A DNA stretch of 64,000 bases from an uncultured Collinsella sp. (GCA_934654585.1 CAKUGF010000006.1:1-64000); one strand, 5' to 3'. Shown: positions 9,596 to 19,947, numbered from the stretch's first letter. Notes: generated from the letters alone by a model not told the origin. Numbers and translations are program-made.

Positions 9596-9671
9596 CGCTC
9601 GAGCGCTCGGGTGGGGCGCCCGGTCCGCGCATTGGCTGTAGGGGATATGATGAATAAGGAGATCTGGCTCC

Positions 9672-12600
9672 ATGAACGTTAAGAAGAAGATGATGCAGGG
9701 CATAGTGCGCAAAGCGCTGATGGTGCTCGTGGCCATCGCGATGGTTACGAGCAGCCTGCCCGTCTCTGCATTTGCAGAGGCTGCGGCCGGCAACTTCGAC
9801 AACGTGGTCGAGGTGGCTCAGCAGGACGGTGCGCAGGCGTCCGAAGAGAAGAAGGCCGTCGAGGTGAGCAAAGAGGCCGAGTCATCATCGGACGGCCCTA
9901 CGGATGCCGATTCGGGCCAGTCCGCGGCGACCGATGACGGCGCGGACGTGTCTGCCCAGGCCACCGCGCCCTCCGAAGATGACGTGGTCGATGCTTCCGA
10001 CATGGACAACGTGGACAAGACCAAGATGGTCGAGCCCGAGTTGCTAAGCTGTGAGCAGTTCCAGAGCCTGCTTACGGCACCCATGGAGATCGCTGACGCT
10101 CCCGCGCGGCCCGCGTCGCCCAAGGACGAGGTGGATGAGGCGGATGGCACGCGCATCGAGAACATCTCCGTTGAGTGGATTACCAAGGACACGACCGAGG
10201 ACGGCAATGACGCACGCCTTTCGCTCGTGCCGGGCAACGACGACAGGCAGACCGTGCGTATGCGCGTGAACGCTGCCTTTTCCGGTAAGCACGACTACGA
10301 GGTTGGAGACATCCAGATCTCCATTCCCAAGACGATCTTTGCTAACCGTAACGGTTCCCGCACGGGTGAGATGACGCTCTCTGTTCCCGAGGCCCCTGAT
10401 ACCCGCGGCATCTTCTCTTACACCGAGGTCTCGCGCGATGGCGTTGAGTACTACGTGCTTTCCAACGTGAAAAAGCTATCGGCTGCAACGTCGTGCATGT
10501 TCGAGTTCAGCATCAAGGGCCTGCGCCCGCACGATATCGTGGGCGACCCGGCAAAGTACGTGAGCGACAAGTTCCTCGCGAGCGTCGAGTTGGTAACGAA
10601 TGCGGGCACGCTGCTTTCGAAGACCTCGAATGAGATAGACTGCACCATCGACACGGGCGAGAAGATCTCGAAAGCCTACGACCGTGTGAGCAGCTTCTCC
10701 TCTACGTGGGACGAGAGTTGGCCCGCGGAGTACAAACCCCAAAACCCCGATGATTTCGTGTACGTGGATTGGTACTCGTATGCCGTGGTTGGAGGAAACC
10801 AGGCCTATGATATTTCCGTTAAGCATGACATCACCGCATCGGATATCCAGGGCACCGTGCTGGGCATGACCGGCGCGGGCGTTGTGGGCGGAGGCGCTAC
10901 CGGCGCCGAGGCGAAGCTCGCCACCACGACGTACTCTTCGAGCGGCAGCACGGCCCACTACGTGCATCTCTACACAGCCTTCCCCAAGGACAAGATCGAG
11001 GCTGGCAAGACCTATACCTTTAGGGATTCCGTAGCCTACACGCTCACGGATTCCGATGACGGCACGGAGACCACTGCAACCGCATCCGCGAAGCGTCCGT
11101 ACACGATCCTGCCCTTTATTGCACCGGCTGGCCATTTTGGCGTTAACAAGATTGGCGTTGGAGGCCGCGGCTACGAGACGAACGGCATGTGGGATCCGTA
11201 CGGCGGTTATCTGAACCAGCTGCGCGCCGGTAAGGACGTCGAGATTCGTTACAAAGTGGATACCACGGGCTTTGGCGCTCCGTGGACGTGGGTCGATGCG
11301 AACGGCGACGGTAAGATGGCTGCCGATGAGCTCGGCCACACCACGTACGACATTGACACCGACGACCGCACCATGAACCTCGAGGACGGCGATGCCCAAC
11401 TCACCGTGGACGATTACGAGTTCGCCCGCCTGCAGGTTTCCAAGCCGACTGTGTACGAGTACAAACAGTACACGGCGGACGGCTACGGATACTACGAGCA
11501 GGGCGGCGCGGTCGATTACGGTAGCATCTCCGCCGGCCAGTGCGGATATGCGACCATTGGCGATCCCTCGGCTATCCCCGATGTCCAGGTGTTTGGCACC
11601 ATCGCGGGTGAGGAGAAGCTCTTTGCCACCATCTCTTGGAAGATGGGCTCTGCTGTTGCCCAGTGTGAGAACGGGGCGACCGGCCAGGGCGATACCATCG
11701 AGCTTCCCGCGGGTGTGACGGGCTGGCGCACACACGTGACCACGAACGTCGCCGGCGTTATATACAACGCGTACCCCACGGTGCGCCTCAAGTCTGCCTC
11801 GAAAGCCGTGAGCTCCTTCGTCCAGAGCCTGTTCAAGGAGTCCGACCAGCCGAGCGGCCGCGTGGTGGATAACGCTACCGGCACGGCGACGGTAACAAAG
11901 AACGGCGCGCCCAAGACGTTCGACATCACCGTGAACGGTACGGGCGTGGACACGCTCACCGGCGCCGGCGTTGCGGTTGGTGCATCCAAGAGCGTGAAGT
12001 ATGAGAACGATACGGCCAACCGTCTCGTGAAGCTACATTACACAGCGTCCACGTGCGCACAATCGAACCTGTCGAGCCGTACACAGTACGACTCCTTGGT
12101 TGCCGACGGCCTCATTTCGCAGGACACCTCTGGCGTGTGGTACGACTTGCTCCCCGAGGGCGTCGTTCCGGATCTTGATTCGGTGCGGGCCGTTCGTTCG
12201 GGCGATACGGTTGAGTCCATCGACACCATCGAAAACTATAAGGACTCCGGCAGGACCCTGCTCATCGTTCGCATGAGCTTGACGCCCAACCCCACGTATT
12301 CAAGTCATTACAGCCTGACCGGTTACGGCGACCAACCCGCCGTGGCCTTCGACGCGGTGTATTCCTGGGAAGCGCTTACCGTGTTCGGCGCGAAGCTCAA
12401 CAACGTGATCGCGTACGAGTCGGGCAGTGAACAGTACGGCACCATCAAGGGCCGCACCGGCGAGCCCGACGATCCCACCGCGGGCAACAACGACGCGTCC
12501 GCTTGGGCAACGAAGGGTGTCAAGGATATCCTCACGGACCTCGATCCCAACAGCGACAGCAACTCGTTCGTCTACGCGCGCGCCGAAAACGACATCTCTG

Positions 12601-15600
12601 CCGACACCTCGGCGCTCACGAACCTCACCAAGCGTGTCTCGGTTAACGACAATGGCGTCTACGGCGATGGCTTGGGCGAAAATGCCATGAACGTCTACGA
12701 GGGCGGCAACTACACGTACCGCCTCACACAGATGAACGTTCCGGGCACCACCGCGAAAGATCTCGTGTTCTATGATTCGCTGGAGAACTACACACCGCTC
12801 AAAAGCGATGATGATTTTGGCGACGCTATCTGGCGCGGGTCGCTCGTGTCGGTGGATACGAGCTATCTCGAGGCCATGGGCGTGGCGCCCGTCGTGTACT
12901 ACTCAACGGTCAAGGACCTTGCGGTGACCGCCGAAGGCGATGGCGCCAACCGCGACCTGTCCAACAAGTCTATTTGGTCCACGACGGCTCCGGCCGACCT
13001 CTCCACGGTAACGGCAATCGCCATCGACGCGAGCAAGGCGAAGGACGGTTCGGACTTCGTGCTCGGTGAGGGCGAGACGCTCGTGAGCTATGTGCGCATG
13101 AAGGCGCCCGCGGGCGTCGATGAGGCCTGGTTCGACTCCGAGCTTGCCGCTGGCGCGACCGAGGCTGGCCTTGCGGGTGGTGCGCACGCGTACAACGATG
13201 CTGCCATGACGGGAACAATCTCTTCGAAGGACTCCGTTGGCAAGGAGGACCAGCTCATCCGGAACAGCTACGTGAAGGTTGGCCTCATTCCGTTCGAGGT
13301 CGAGGTCGAGAAGGCCTGGGCAGACGACGACAACCGAGATGGTATTCGTCCCGAATCGGTGACGGTCGACCTGTATGCCGACGGCGTTGCCACGGGCAAG
13401 AGCGCGGTGCTTTCTAAGGAAAATAAGTGGAAGGCCTCGTTCGGCAAGGTGCCGCGCACGAATGCCGAGGGTAAGCGCATCAACTATACCGTGGTGGAGA
13501 ACCCGATGCCCGCCGGTCATGCGGCCTCTGTCGCCACGAAGGTTGTGGACGGTAAAGCAACCATGACCATAACCAACACCCATACTCCCGAGAAGACGTC
13601 CGTCTCTGGCACCAAGGTGTGGGACGATGTGGAAAACGCCCAGGGCAAGCGTCCCGAGAAAGTCCAGCTCACGCTGTATAAAAATGGCGAGAAGTACCGG
13701 TTCAAGACGGTGGCCGGCGATGCCTCTGCCAGCAGTTGGAACTGGTCGTTCGACGACCTGTACCGCTACGAGGGCGGCAAAGAGATCGACTACGAGGTGC
13801 GCGAGGACATCTACTATCCCGGCTATGTAACATCGACGGACGAGACTACGGGCAGCATCGTCAACACCTACAGTCCGTACGGAGACCTGAAGATCTCCAA
13901 GGCTATCACCGATGCTACCGACGTATCCGCTCAGACGGAGTTCTCGTTCAAGCTCAACGTTACGAATGAGGACGGCGAACCCGATTCCGGCGAGTACGCA
14001 TGGGAGAGGTTCGATGCCTCGGGCGCCTCGGTGGCCACGGGCAAGGTTGCGCAGGGCGGCACCGTGAGCATGAAGGGCGGCGAGTCTGTCGTTATCAAGG
14101 GCATTCCGTCCGAGTGCTCTTACAAGATCGATGAGATTGAGGCCGATGGTTGGACCGTGGAGACCGCGACGGGAACCGAGGGTACCATCCAGGCCGGCGC
14201 CACCGCCCAAGTGAGCTATAGCAATAAGTACAGCGCGCGCGGTGCCGTGCAAATCGCCGCCAAGAAGACGCTTGAGGGCCGTGAACTTGCTGCGCGTCAG
14301 TTCGTGTTCGAGCTTGTGGATTCCGAGGGCGCGGTCGTTCGCCGTACAACGAACGATGCCGAAGGCAACATCACGTTCGGCCGCATCTACTACGGGCTGG
14401 AGGATGTGGGCAAGACGTTCACGTACACCATCCGCGAGTTCAATGGCGGCAAGCCCGGATACACGTATGACACCCACGAGGAGACGGTGAAGGTCGACGT
14501 TGCGGACAACGGTGACGGTACGCTTTCCGCTGTGGCTACGTACGATGAGGACGGCGCCGCGTTCAACAACGTCTATGCCGCCAAGGGCGATGTGGCCATG
14601 AAGGCGTGGAAGACGCTTACCGGTCGCGACCTTACCGACGGCGAGTTCTCCTTCGAGCTCAAGGATGCTGAGGGCACCGTGCTACAGACCAAGCAGAACA
14701 CGGTCGATGGCATCGTGGAGTTTGATCCCATCAATTACACCGAGGCCGATGCCGGCAAGACCTACACCTATACGGTGAACGAGGTCGCGGGCACCGATGA
14801 GACGGTGACCTACAGCGATAAGGTGTTCACCTACACCGTGGAGGTGCAGGACGACGGAGACGGCACGCTGTCGTTTGATGCGACCACGGATACGCAGCCG
14901 ATCTTTGAGAACGTGGCGAAGCCCGGCTCCCTGCGTATTGAGAAGACGGTGACGGATCCCGAGTCGAGCGATCCCAACGCCGAGTTTGAGTTCAAGGTTC
15001 AGCTCACGGGCCGCGACGGCCAAAAGGTCGATGGCGAGTGGGGGTTCAAGCGCGAGCAGATTCAGCAGCTCACGGGCACGGTGACGCTTTCGGGCAAGGA
15101 CGGCTCAACCGAACCGGGCACGACGCTTACCGCCAACCTCGATGCCGAGGCCGCCGGAACGCTCAAGGATGTTGCCGAAGAGAATCGCAGTTACGAGTGG
15201 CACCGCATCAACGCCGACGGCTCCGATGACATCGTGGCCACCAACGGCGCTACGTACACAACAAGCGACACGGATAACGGCGTGAACTTCTACGTGATCG
15301 TGCGCGACAAGACCGGCAAGGTCTCGGGCTTTGTCGAGTCCAGCCAGCTGAAGATAGAGAAGCTCATCGCGTTTGCCGTGGCGACGAAAGATAACCAACT
15401 GCTCATGTACAAACGCGCCGAGGTGCCGGAAGTTGGCGAAACGTTCGACGGACATGTTGTTGATGCCGTTTGGACGGGGATCGAAGAACAGTCTAACTGG
15501 CCGAAGTGGAGCTATTATCACATGGGTTCGCTTAGCTCCTGCCGTGTTGTCGATCCGGGCATTCAGCCTAGATGTACCAGGTGGTGGTTTGACGGCATGA

Positions 15601-18600
15601 GGAACCTGAAAGAGGCCGACCTTGAGCGGCTCGACACCTCTCGGGTTACGGACATGAAAGGTATGTTCTCTAGTTGCTCCAGCCTGAAGACCCTTGACCT
15701 CTCGGGCCTCGATACCTCGTTGGTTACGGATATGAACTGGATGTTCCGTGGCTGCTACGATCTGACGTCGCTCAACCTCTCGGGCCTCAATACCTCGTCG
15801 GTCACGGATATGGGAAATATGTTCGCTTTTTGCTCCAGCCTGACGACCCTTAACCTCTTGGGACTCGATACCTCGTCGGTCACGGATATGGACAACATGT
15901 TCTATGGCTGCTCCAGCCTGGCGTCGCTCGACCTCTCGAGCTTCGGCACTTCGTCGGTCACGGATATGAGTTATATGTTCTACGGCTGCTCTAGTCTGAC
16001 AACCCTTAACCTTTCGGACTTCGACACCTCGTCGGTCACGAGCATGTGGAGTATGTTCGAAAATTGCTCCGTGCTTGAATATGATTGTTCTGCGTGGAAA
16101 GTGCCGCTCGTATCAATCTACAGTGATTTCAATCTTGGTGCTCCGGGCGTGATACCGCCCGTTTGGCCGACCGCTAAAACAGCAAGTTCGCTTGCCGCAG
16201 CTTCTGCTCCGATGGCTATGAGCCTTGCGGAGGAGCCGGCTGTGGACGAGGGCGCCCCTGCAGCTGCCCCACTGGCCGCTGGTGATATCGATGGCGGCAC
16301 GGTCAAAAACGCCGAGGGCAACGTCGTGTGGAGCATCGACGCGAACGGCCTGCTGACCATCGCCCCGGAGGATGGCGTGAAAGGAAGGCTCAGCTCGGTC
16401 CCCTGGGACAACTTGAAAGACAAAATCAAGTCGGTCAAGGTGGAGTCGACGGTCGAGCTGGACAACGGCTCTAAACGGGCATTCTATTACTGCACCCGTT
16501 GCACGGAAATGGATCTTTCGGGACTCGATACGTCGGCAGTTACGGACATGAGCTGGATGTTCTACGGCTGCTCCAGTCTGACGTCGCTCGACCTCTCGAG
16601 CTTCAACACCTCGTCGGTCACGGACATGTCCAAAATGTTCTCTAACTGCACCAAACTGACGTCGCTCGACCTCTCGAGCTTCAACACCTCGTCGGTCACG
16701 GACATGAGCGTTATGTTCTTTTGGTGTTCCAGCCTGACGTCGCTCGACCTCTCGAGCTTCGACACCACGTCGGTTAAGGATATGGGCAGCATGTTCTGTT
16801 ACTGCTCCAAACTGACGTCGCTCGACCTCTCGAGCTTCGAAACCCCGTCGGTCAAGAACATGAGCCAGATGTTCTATGGCTGCTCCAGTCTGACGTCGCT
16901 CGTCCTCTCGAGGTTCGACACCTCTTCGGTCACGAACATGTACTACATGTTCTCTGGCTGCTCAAATCTGACGTCGCTCGTCCTCTCGAGCTTTGACACC
17001 CCGTCGGTCACGGACATGTCCTACATGTTCTCTGGCTGCTCCAGTCTGACGTCGCTCGTCCTCTCGAGCTTCGACACCTCGTCGGTCAAGAACATGAGCC
17101 AGATGTTCTGTAACTGCTCCAAACTGACGTCGCTCAAGCTCTCGAGCTTCGACACCTCTTCGGTCACGAACATGAGCATGATGTTCTATAACTGCTCCAA
17201 ACTGACGTCGCTCAAGCTCTCGAGCTTCGACACCTCTTCGGTCACGAACATGTGGCACATGTTCTCTAACTGCTCCAAACTGACGTCGCTCGACCTCTCG
17301 AGCTTCGACACCTCTTCGGTTACAAATCAATCGGAAGTATTTGGGGATTGCTATTCTCTGTCCAAGGTTGTTCTCGGGACCGGTTTTAAGTCGCTGAAAG
17401 ATACCCAGTTGACCAGTCCAAGGGCCTCTGATTTCTATACCGGCATGTGGGAGAATGCCGATTTAGGCCGTGTTATGTCGGCGGATGAGCTCATGAACAA
17501 CTGGAATCCCTCCGCCATGGCCGGTACCTGGACATGGCAGGAGAAGCCCCGCGACTACAGCGTCTCCTTTGACGCTAACAGCGACTCCGCGCTCGGCGAG
17601 ATGAAGGCCCAGACTTGGAAGTTGGGCGAGTACGGTACGCTGCCGGAGTCCGGTTTTGCGTGGTTCGACCATGAATTCACCGGTTGGAATACGAAGGCGG
17701 ATGGCACCGGTACGTCCTACGCTGCGGGCGAGAAGCTCACTGCCGACCTTGCTACCGCCGCGGGCCAGTCCATCACCCTCTACGCTCAGTGGAAGGAATG
17801 TGACAACAAGTTCACGGTGACCGATGGTGCCTTCTCCATCTTCCTCAAGGGTGGCGAGGCCGCGGTGATCGATGGCCTGCCCGCCGGTACGGGTTACGTG
17901 GTGAGCGAGAAGACGCCCGCTGGCTGGGTCGAGGTTGCTCGTTCCGGTGATACGGGGACCATCGAGCCCACCAAGACGAGCACCGCGGTGTTTACCAACA
18001 CCTACAAGCCGGGCAGCTGCCAGGCTTCCATCCAGGCCACGAAGCTTATGGACTCCAACCCTGCTGCCGCGGGTGCCTTTAGCTTCCAGCTGCTGGATGC
18101 AGACGGCAAGGTGCTGCAGACGGCTACCAACGGCGCCGGTGGCGGCATTGCCTTCAACCCGATTACCTTTAACGCGGCGGGAACGTATTCCTACACCGTG
18201 CGCGAGGTGGCCGGATCCAACGCGAGCATCGTTTATGACTCCCATGAGCTGAAGGTCACGGTGACCGTGAGGGACGATGGCGAGGGCAACCTGTCCGCGG
18301 GCGTTAAGTACGAGGGCGCCACCGTGTTTGAGAACAACACGAAGCCCAGCGAGAAGTACGGATCGCTCTCCGTGACTAAGAAGGTTACGGGAACGGAGCG
18401 TACGGACGACAAGTTTGGCTTTAGGGTGAAGCTCGACGGCGGCAAGACCGTCTACAACTTCGACCTTGCCGCGGGCGAGACCAAGACCTTCAAGGACCTC
18501 GCGGTTGGCACTACGTACGAGGTGGAGGAGACCTCCATGCCCGCGGGCTACACGCTGGTTGGTATCGATCGCCCCTTGGGCTCCATCACGGCTGGTTCCA

Positions 18601-19886
18601 CGGCGTCCGTGACGGCCACCAATAGCTACACGGCGTCCGGCTCGTTTGCGCCGGCAGCCAAGAAGGTATTCGAGGGTGGCGTGCTCGTGGATGGACAGTT
18701 CAGCTTCGGCCTGTATGCCAGCGACGCTGCCGGCACGGTGGCCGAGGGCGCTCAGCCCGTGGCCGTTGGCACCAACGACGCCCAGGGCAACGTGGTGTTT
18801 GAGCCAGTTGCCGTGGAATCCGCCGGTACGAGCTACTACGTGCTGCGCGAGCAGGCCGGGAACGATCCGAGCATCAAGTACGACGCAACCCAGGTGCTGG
18901 TGAAGGTCGATGCCGTGGATGCCGGTGCGGGCAAGCTCGATTGCACCGTGACGTACGCCACGCTCGGCGGCGGCAAGCCTTCGTTCTCCGCGGACGTTCC
19001 CAAGTTCACGAACGGCGTGAAGGAGGGCGAGCTTAAGATTTCCAAGACCGTGAAGGATGGAACCGAGGCCGCCAACGCCCGCGCCTTCAAGTTCACGGTG
19101 ACGCTCACCTCGCCCGACGGCTCCGAGCTTGCCGGCGAGCGCGCGTACGCGGTGACGGATGCCTCCGGTGCGGAAGTCTCCAAGGGCACGATTGCCAGCG
19201 GTGGCACGCTCAAGCTCTCGCACGGTCAGGTGGCCACCATCAAGGTTCCCGCGGGCACTGCGTACAAGGTGGTCGAGGCCGCTGTGGACGCCTACGACTC
19301 TTCCGCCGAGGGAAGCGAGGGCACCGTTTCCGCCGGCGCTTCTTCCGAGGCCAAGTTCGTGAACACGTACCACACCTCGGGTGCTTGGGCACCCGCGGTA
19401 ACTAAGGTGCTCGCGGGCGGCGTGCTTGCCGAGGGGCAGTTCTCCTTCGACTTGCTCGATGCCGATGGCAATCTCGTAGAGACCAAGACGAATGCCCGGG
19501 ACGGCAGTGTTACCTTTAGCGAGATGGATCTTACGCAGGACCAGGTTGGCAAGGTTTTGAGCTACCAGATTCGCGAGCGTAACGACGCCCAAGAGGGAAT
19601 CGTGTACGACGAGACCACGGTGGATGTATCCGCCAAGGTGGTCGACGACGGTAAGGGAAACCTGTCCGCCGAGGTGACATATGGCAAGCTTGCCGAGGAC
19701 GGCACGGTGACGGATGCCAAGACGGTCTCTGCGGGCGAGCCTGGTTGGACGTTTACCAATCGGGTGACCGTGACGGTTGGTCAGACCGGCCGCCGCGAGC
19801 TCGTCGTTGGCCTGTGCATGGCGAGCGTCGTTCTCGTTGCCAGCGTGGTGGCGATTGCGGGACGCCGTCGCAACCGTAAGAAGTAG
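9672..19886 (+). CDS. giant pilus adhesin with Cna-B, FctA-like and inserted BspA repeat domains
   Basis: A 3404-residue surface protein, probably the tip or accessory adhesin of the pilus. Order: signal peptide (1-36); acidic linker (to about 150); a long N-terminal adhesin region; two Cna-B domains (about 1204-1403, the first with VTVDLYADG and YTVVENP). Alternating stalk domains of DUF5979/Cna type and FctA type (Spy0128-like; KTLEGRELAARQFVFEL, YTYTVNEV) follow. One stalk domain is split at about 1791/2713. The insert has an Ig-like segment, six BspA repeats (1975-2136), an Ala-rich linker, eleven BspA repeats (2277-2563) and a Listeria-Bacteroides repeat (2626-2709). More stalk domains and the signal VGQTGRRE plus membrane segment plus RRRNRKK end the protein. 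Last gene of the operon. Binding target unknown. Confidence 0.9.
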   Translation: MNVKKKMMQGIVRKALMVLVAIAMVTSSLPVSAFAEAAAGNFDNVVEVAQQDGAQASEEKKAVEVSKEAESSSDGPTDADSGQSAATDDGADVSAQATAPSEDDVVDASDMDNVDKTKMVEPELLSCEQFQSLLTAPMEIADAPARPASPKDEVDEADGTRIENISVEWITKDTTEDGNDARLSLVPGNDDRQTVRMRVNAAFSGKHDYEVGDIQISIPKTIFANRNGSRTGEMTLSVPEAPDTRGIFSYTEVSRDGVEYYVLSNVKKLSAATSCMFEFSIKGLRPHDIVGDPAKYVSDKFLASVELVTNAGTLLSKTSNEIDCTIDTGEKISKAYDRVSSFSSTWDESWPAEYKPQNPDDFVYVDWYSYAVVGGNQAYDISVKHDITASDIQGTVLGMTGAGVVGGGATGAEAKLATTTYSSSGSTAHYVHLYTAFPKDKIEAGKTYTFRDSVAYTLTDSDDGTETTATASAKRPYTILPFIAPAGHFGVNKIGVGGRGYETNGMWDPYGGYLNQLRAGKDVEIRYKVDTTGFGAPWTWVDANGDGKMAADELGHTTYDIDTDDRTMNLEDGDAQLTVDDYEFARLQVSKPTVYEYKQYTADGYGYYEQGGAVDYGSISAGQCGYATIGDPSAIPDVQVFGTIAGEEKLFATISWKMGSAVAQCENGATGQGDTIELPAGVTGWRTHVTTNVAGVIYNAYPTVRLKSASKAVSSFVQSLFKESDQPSGRVVDNATGTATVTKNGAPKTFDITVNGTGVDTLTGAGVAVGASKSVKYENDTANRLVKLHYTASTCAQSNLSSRTQYDSLVADGLISQDTSGVWYDLLPEGVVPDLDSVRAVRSGDTVESIDTIENYKDSGRTLLIVRMSLTPNPTYSSHYSLTGYGDQPAVAFDAVYSWEALTVFGAKLNNVIAYESGSEQYGTIKGRTGEPDDPTAGNNDASAWATKGVKDILTDLDPNSDSNSFVYARAENDISADTSALTNLTKRVSVNDNGVYGDGLGENAMNVYEGGNYTYRLTQMNVPGTTAKDLVFYDSLENYTPLKSDDDFGDAIWRGSLVSVDTSYLEAMGVAPVVYYSTVKDLAVTAEGDGANRDLSNKSIWSTTAPADLSTVTAIAIDASKAKDGSDFVLGEGETLVSYVRMKAPAGVDEAWFDSELAAGATEAGLAGGAHAYNDAAMTGTISSKDSVGKEDQLIRNSYVKVGLIPFEVEVEKAWADDDNRDGIRPESVTVDLYADGVATGKSAVLSKENKWKASFGKVPRTNAEGKRINYTVVENPMPAGHAASVATKVVDGKATMTITNTHTPEKTSVSGTKVWDDVENAQGKRPEKVQLTLYKNGEKYRFKTVAGDASASSWNWSFDDLYRYEGGKEIDYEVREDIYYPGYVTSTDETTGSIVNTYSPYGDLKISKAITDATDVSAQTEFSFKLNVTNEDGEPDSGEYAWERFDASGASVATGKVAQGGTVSMKGGESVVIKGIPSECSYKIDEIEADGWTVETATGTEGTIQAGATAQVSYSNKYSARGAVQIAAKKTLEGRELAARQFVFELVDSEGAVVRRTTNDAEGNITFGRIYYGLEDVGKTFTYTIREFNGGKPGYTYDTHEETVKVDVADNGDGTLSAVATYDEDGAAFNNVYAAKGDVAMKAWKTLTGRDLTDGEFSFELKDAEGTVLQTKQNTVDGIVEFDPINYTEADAGKTYTYTVNEVAGTDETVTYSDKVFTYTVEVQDDGDGTLSFDATTDTQPIFENVAKPGSLRIEKTVTDPESSDPNAEFEFKVQLTGRDGQKVDGEWGFKREQIQQLTGTVTLSGKDGSTEPGTTLTANLDAEAAGTLKDVAEENRSYEWHRINADGSDDIVATNGATYTTSDTDNGVNFYVIVRDKTGKVSGFVESSQLKIEKLIAFAVATKDNQLLMYKRAEVPEVGETFDGHVVDAVWTGIEEQSNWPKWSYYHMGSLSSCRVVDPGIQPRCTRWWFDGMRNLKEADLERLDTSRVTDMKGMFSSCSSLKTLDLSGLDTSLVTDMNWMFRGCYDLTSLNLSGLNTSSVTDMGNMFAFCSSLTTLNLLGLDTSSVTDMDNMFYGCSSLASLDLSSFGTSSVTDMSYMFYGCSSLTTLNLSDFDTSSVTSMWSMFENCSVLEYDCSAWKVPLVSIYSDFNLGAPGVIPPVWPTAKTASSLAAASAPMAMSLAEEPAVDEGAPAAAPLAAGDIDGGTVKNAEGNVVWSIDANGLLTIAPEDGVKGRLSSVPWDNLKDKIKSVKVESTVELDNGSKRAFYYCTRCTEMDLSGLDTSAVTDMSWMFYGCSSLTSLDLSSFNTSSVTDMSKMFSNCTKLTSLDLSSFNTSSVTDMSVMFFWCSSLTSLDLSSFDTTSVKDMGSMFCYCSKLTSLDLSSFETPSVKNMSQMFYGCSSLTSLVLSRFDTSSVTNMYYMFSGCSNLTSLVLSSFDTPSVTDMSYMFSGCSSLTSLVLSSFDTSSVKNMSQMFCNCSKLTSLKLSSFDTSSVTNMSMMFYNCSKLTSLKLSSFDTSSVTNMWHMFSNCSKLTSLDLSSFDTSSVTNQSEVFGDCYSLSKVVLGTGFKSLKDTQLTSPRASDFYTGMWENADLGRVMSADELMNNWNPSAMAGTWTWQEKPRDYSVSFDANSDSALGEMKAQTWKLGEYGTLPESGFAWFDHEFTGWNTKADGTGTSYAAGEKLTADLATAAGQSITLYAQWKECDNKFTVTDGAFSIFLKGGEAAVIDGLPAGTGYVVSEKTPAGWVEVARSGDTGTIEPTKTSTAVFTNTYKPGSCQASIQATKLMDSNPAAAGAFSFQLLDADGKVLQTATNGAGGGIAFNPITFNAAGTYSYTVREVAGSNASIVYDSHELKVTVTVRDDGEGNLSAGVKYEGATVFENNTKPSEKYGSLSVTKKVTGTERTDDKFGFRVKLDGGKTVYNFDLAAGETKTFKDLAVGTTYEVEETSMPAGYTLVGIDRPLGSITAGSTASVTATNSYTASGSFAPAAKKVFEGGVLVDGQFSFGLYASDAAGTVAEGAQPVAVGTNDAQGNVVFEPVAVESAGTSYYVLREQAGNDPSIKYDATQVLVKVDAVDAGAGKLDCTVTYATLGGGKPSFSADVPKFTNGVKEGELKISKTVKDGTEAANARAFKFTVTLTSPDGSELAGERAYAVTDASGAEVSKGTIASGGTLKLSHGQVATIKVPAGTAYKVVEAAVDAYDSSAEGSEGTVSAGASSEAKFVNTYHTSGAWAPAVTKVLAGGVLAEGQFSFDLLDADGNLVETKTNARDGSVTFSEMDLTQDQVGKVLSYQIRERNDAQEGIVYDETTVDVSAKVVDDGKGNLSAEVTYGKLAEDGTVTDAKTVSAGEPGWTFTNRVTVTVGQTGRRELVVGLCMASVVLVASVVAIAGRRRNRKK
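15595..16078 (+). repeat. BspA-type leucine-rich repeats, block 1 (six copies)
   Basis: Six in-frame 78-bp units encode 26-residue repeats of the form LxTLxLSxLDTSSVTDMxxMFxxCSS. The copies are more diverged from each other than those of block 2. Confidence 0.85.
16500..17360 (+). repeat. BspA-type leucine-rich repeats, block 2 (eleven copies)
   Basis: Eleven in-frame 78-bp units, with long identical stretches such as CTGACGTCGCTC and CTCTCGAGCTTCGACACC. They encode LTSLxLSSFDTSSVTxMxxMFxxCSK. The high DNA identity between copies makes slippage and unequal exchange likely, so copy number may vary between strains. Confidence 0.88.
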
Positions 19887-19906
19887 GGACCACTTAGGTG
19901 GTTGAA

Positions 19907-19947
19907 GGGCCGCCGGCACGTTGCTCGTGCTGGCGGCCCTTTCCTTT
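19907..19947 (+). terminator. rho-independent terminator of the pilus operon
   Basis: A 14-bp stem (GGGCCGCCGGCACG / CGTGCTGGCGGCCC, one G-T pair), a five-base loop and TTTCCTTTT. Confidence 0.88.

Noticed and set aside
16500..17360. Regular 78-bp repeats considered as a CRISPR array
   Set aside because: No repeat/spacer alternation; the units are in frame and encode a known leucine-rich repeat.
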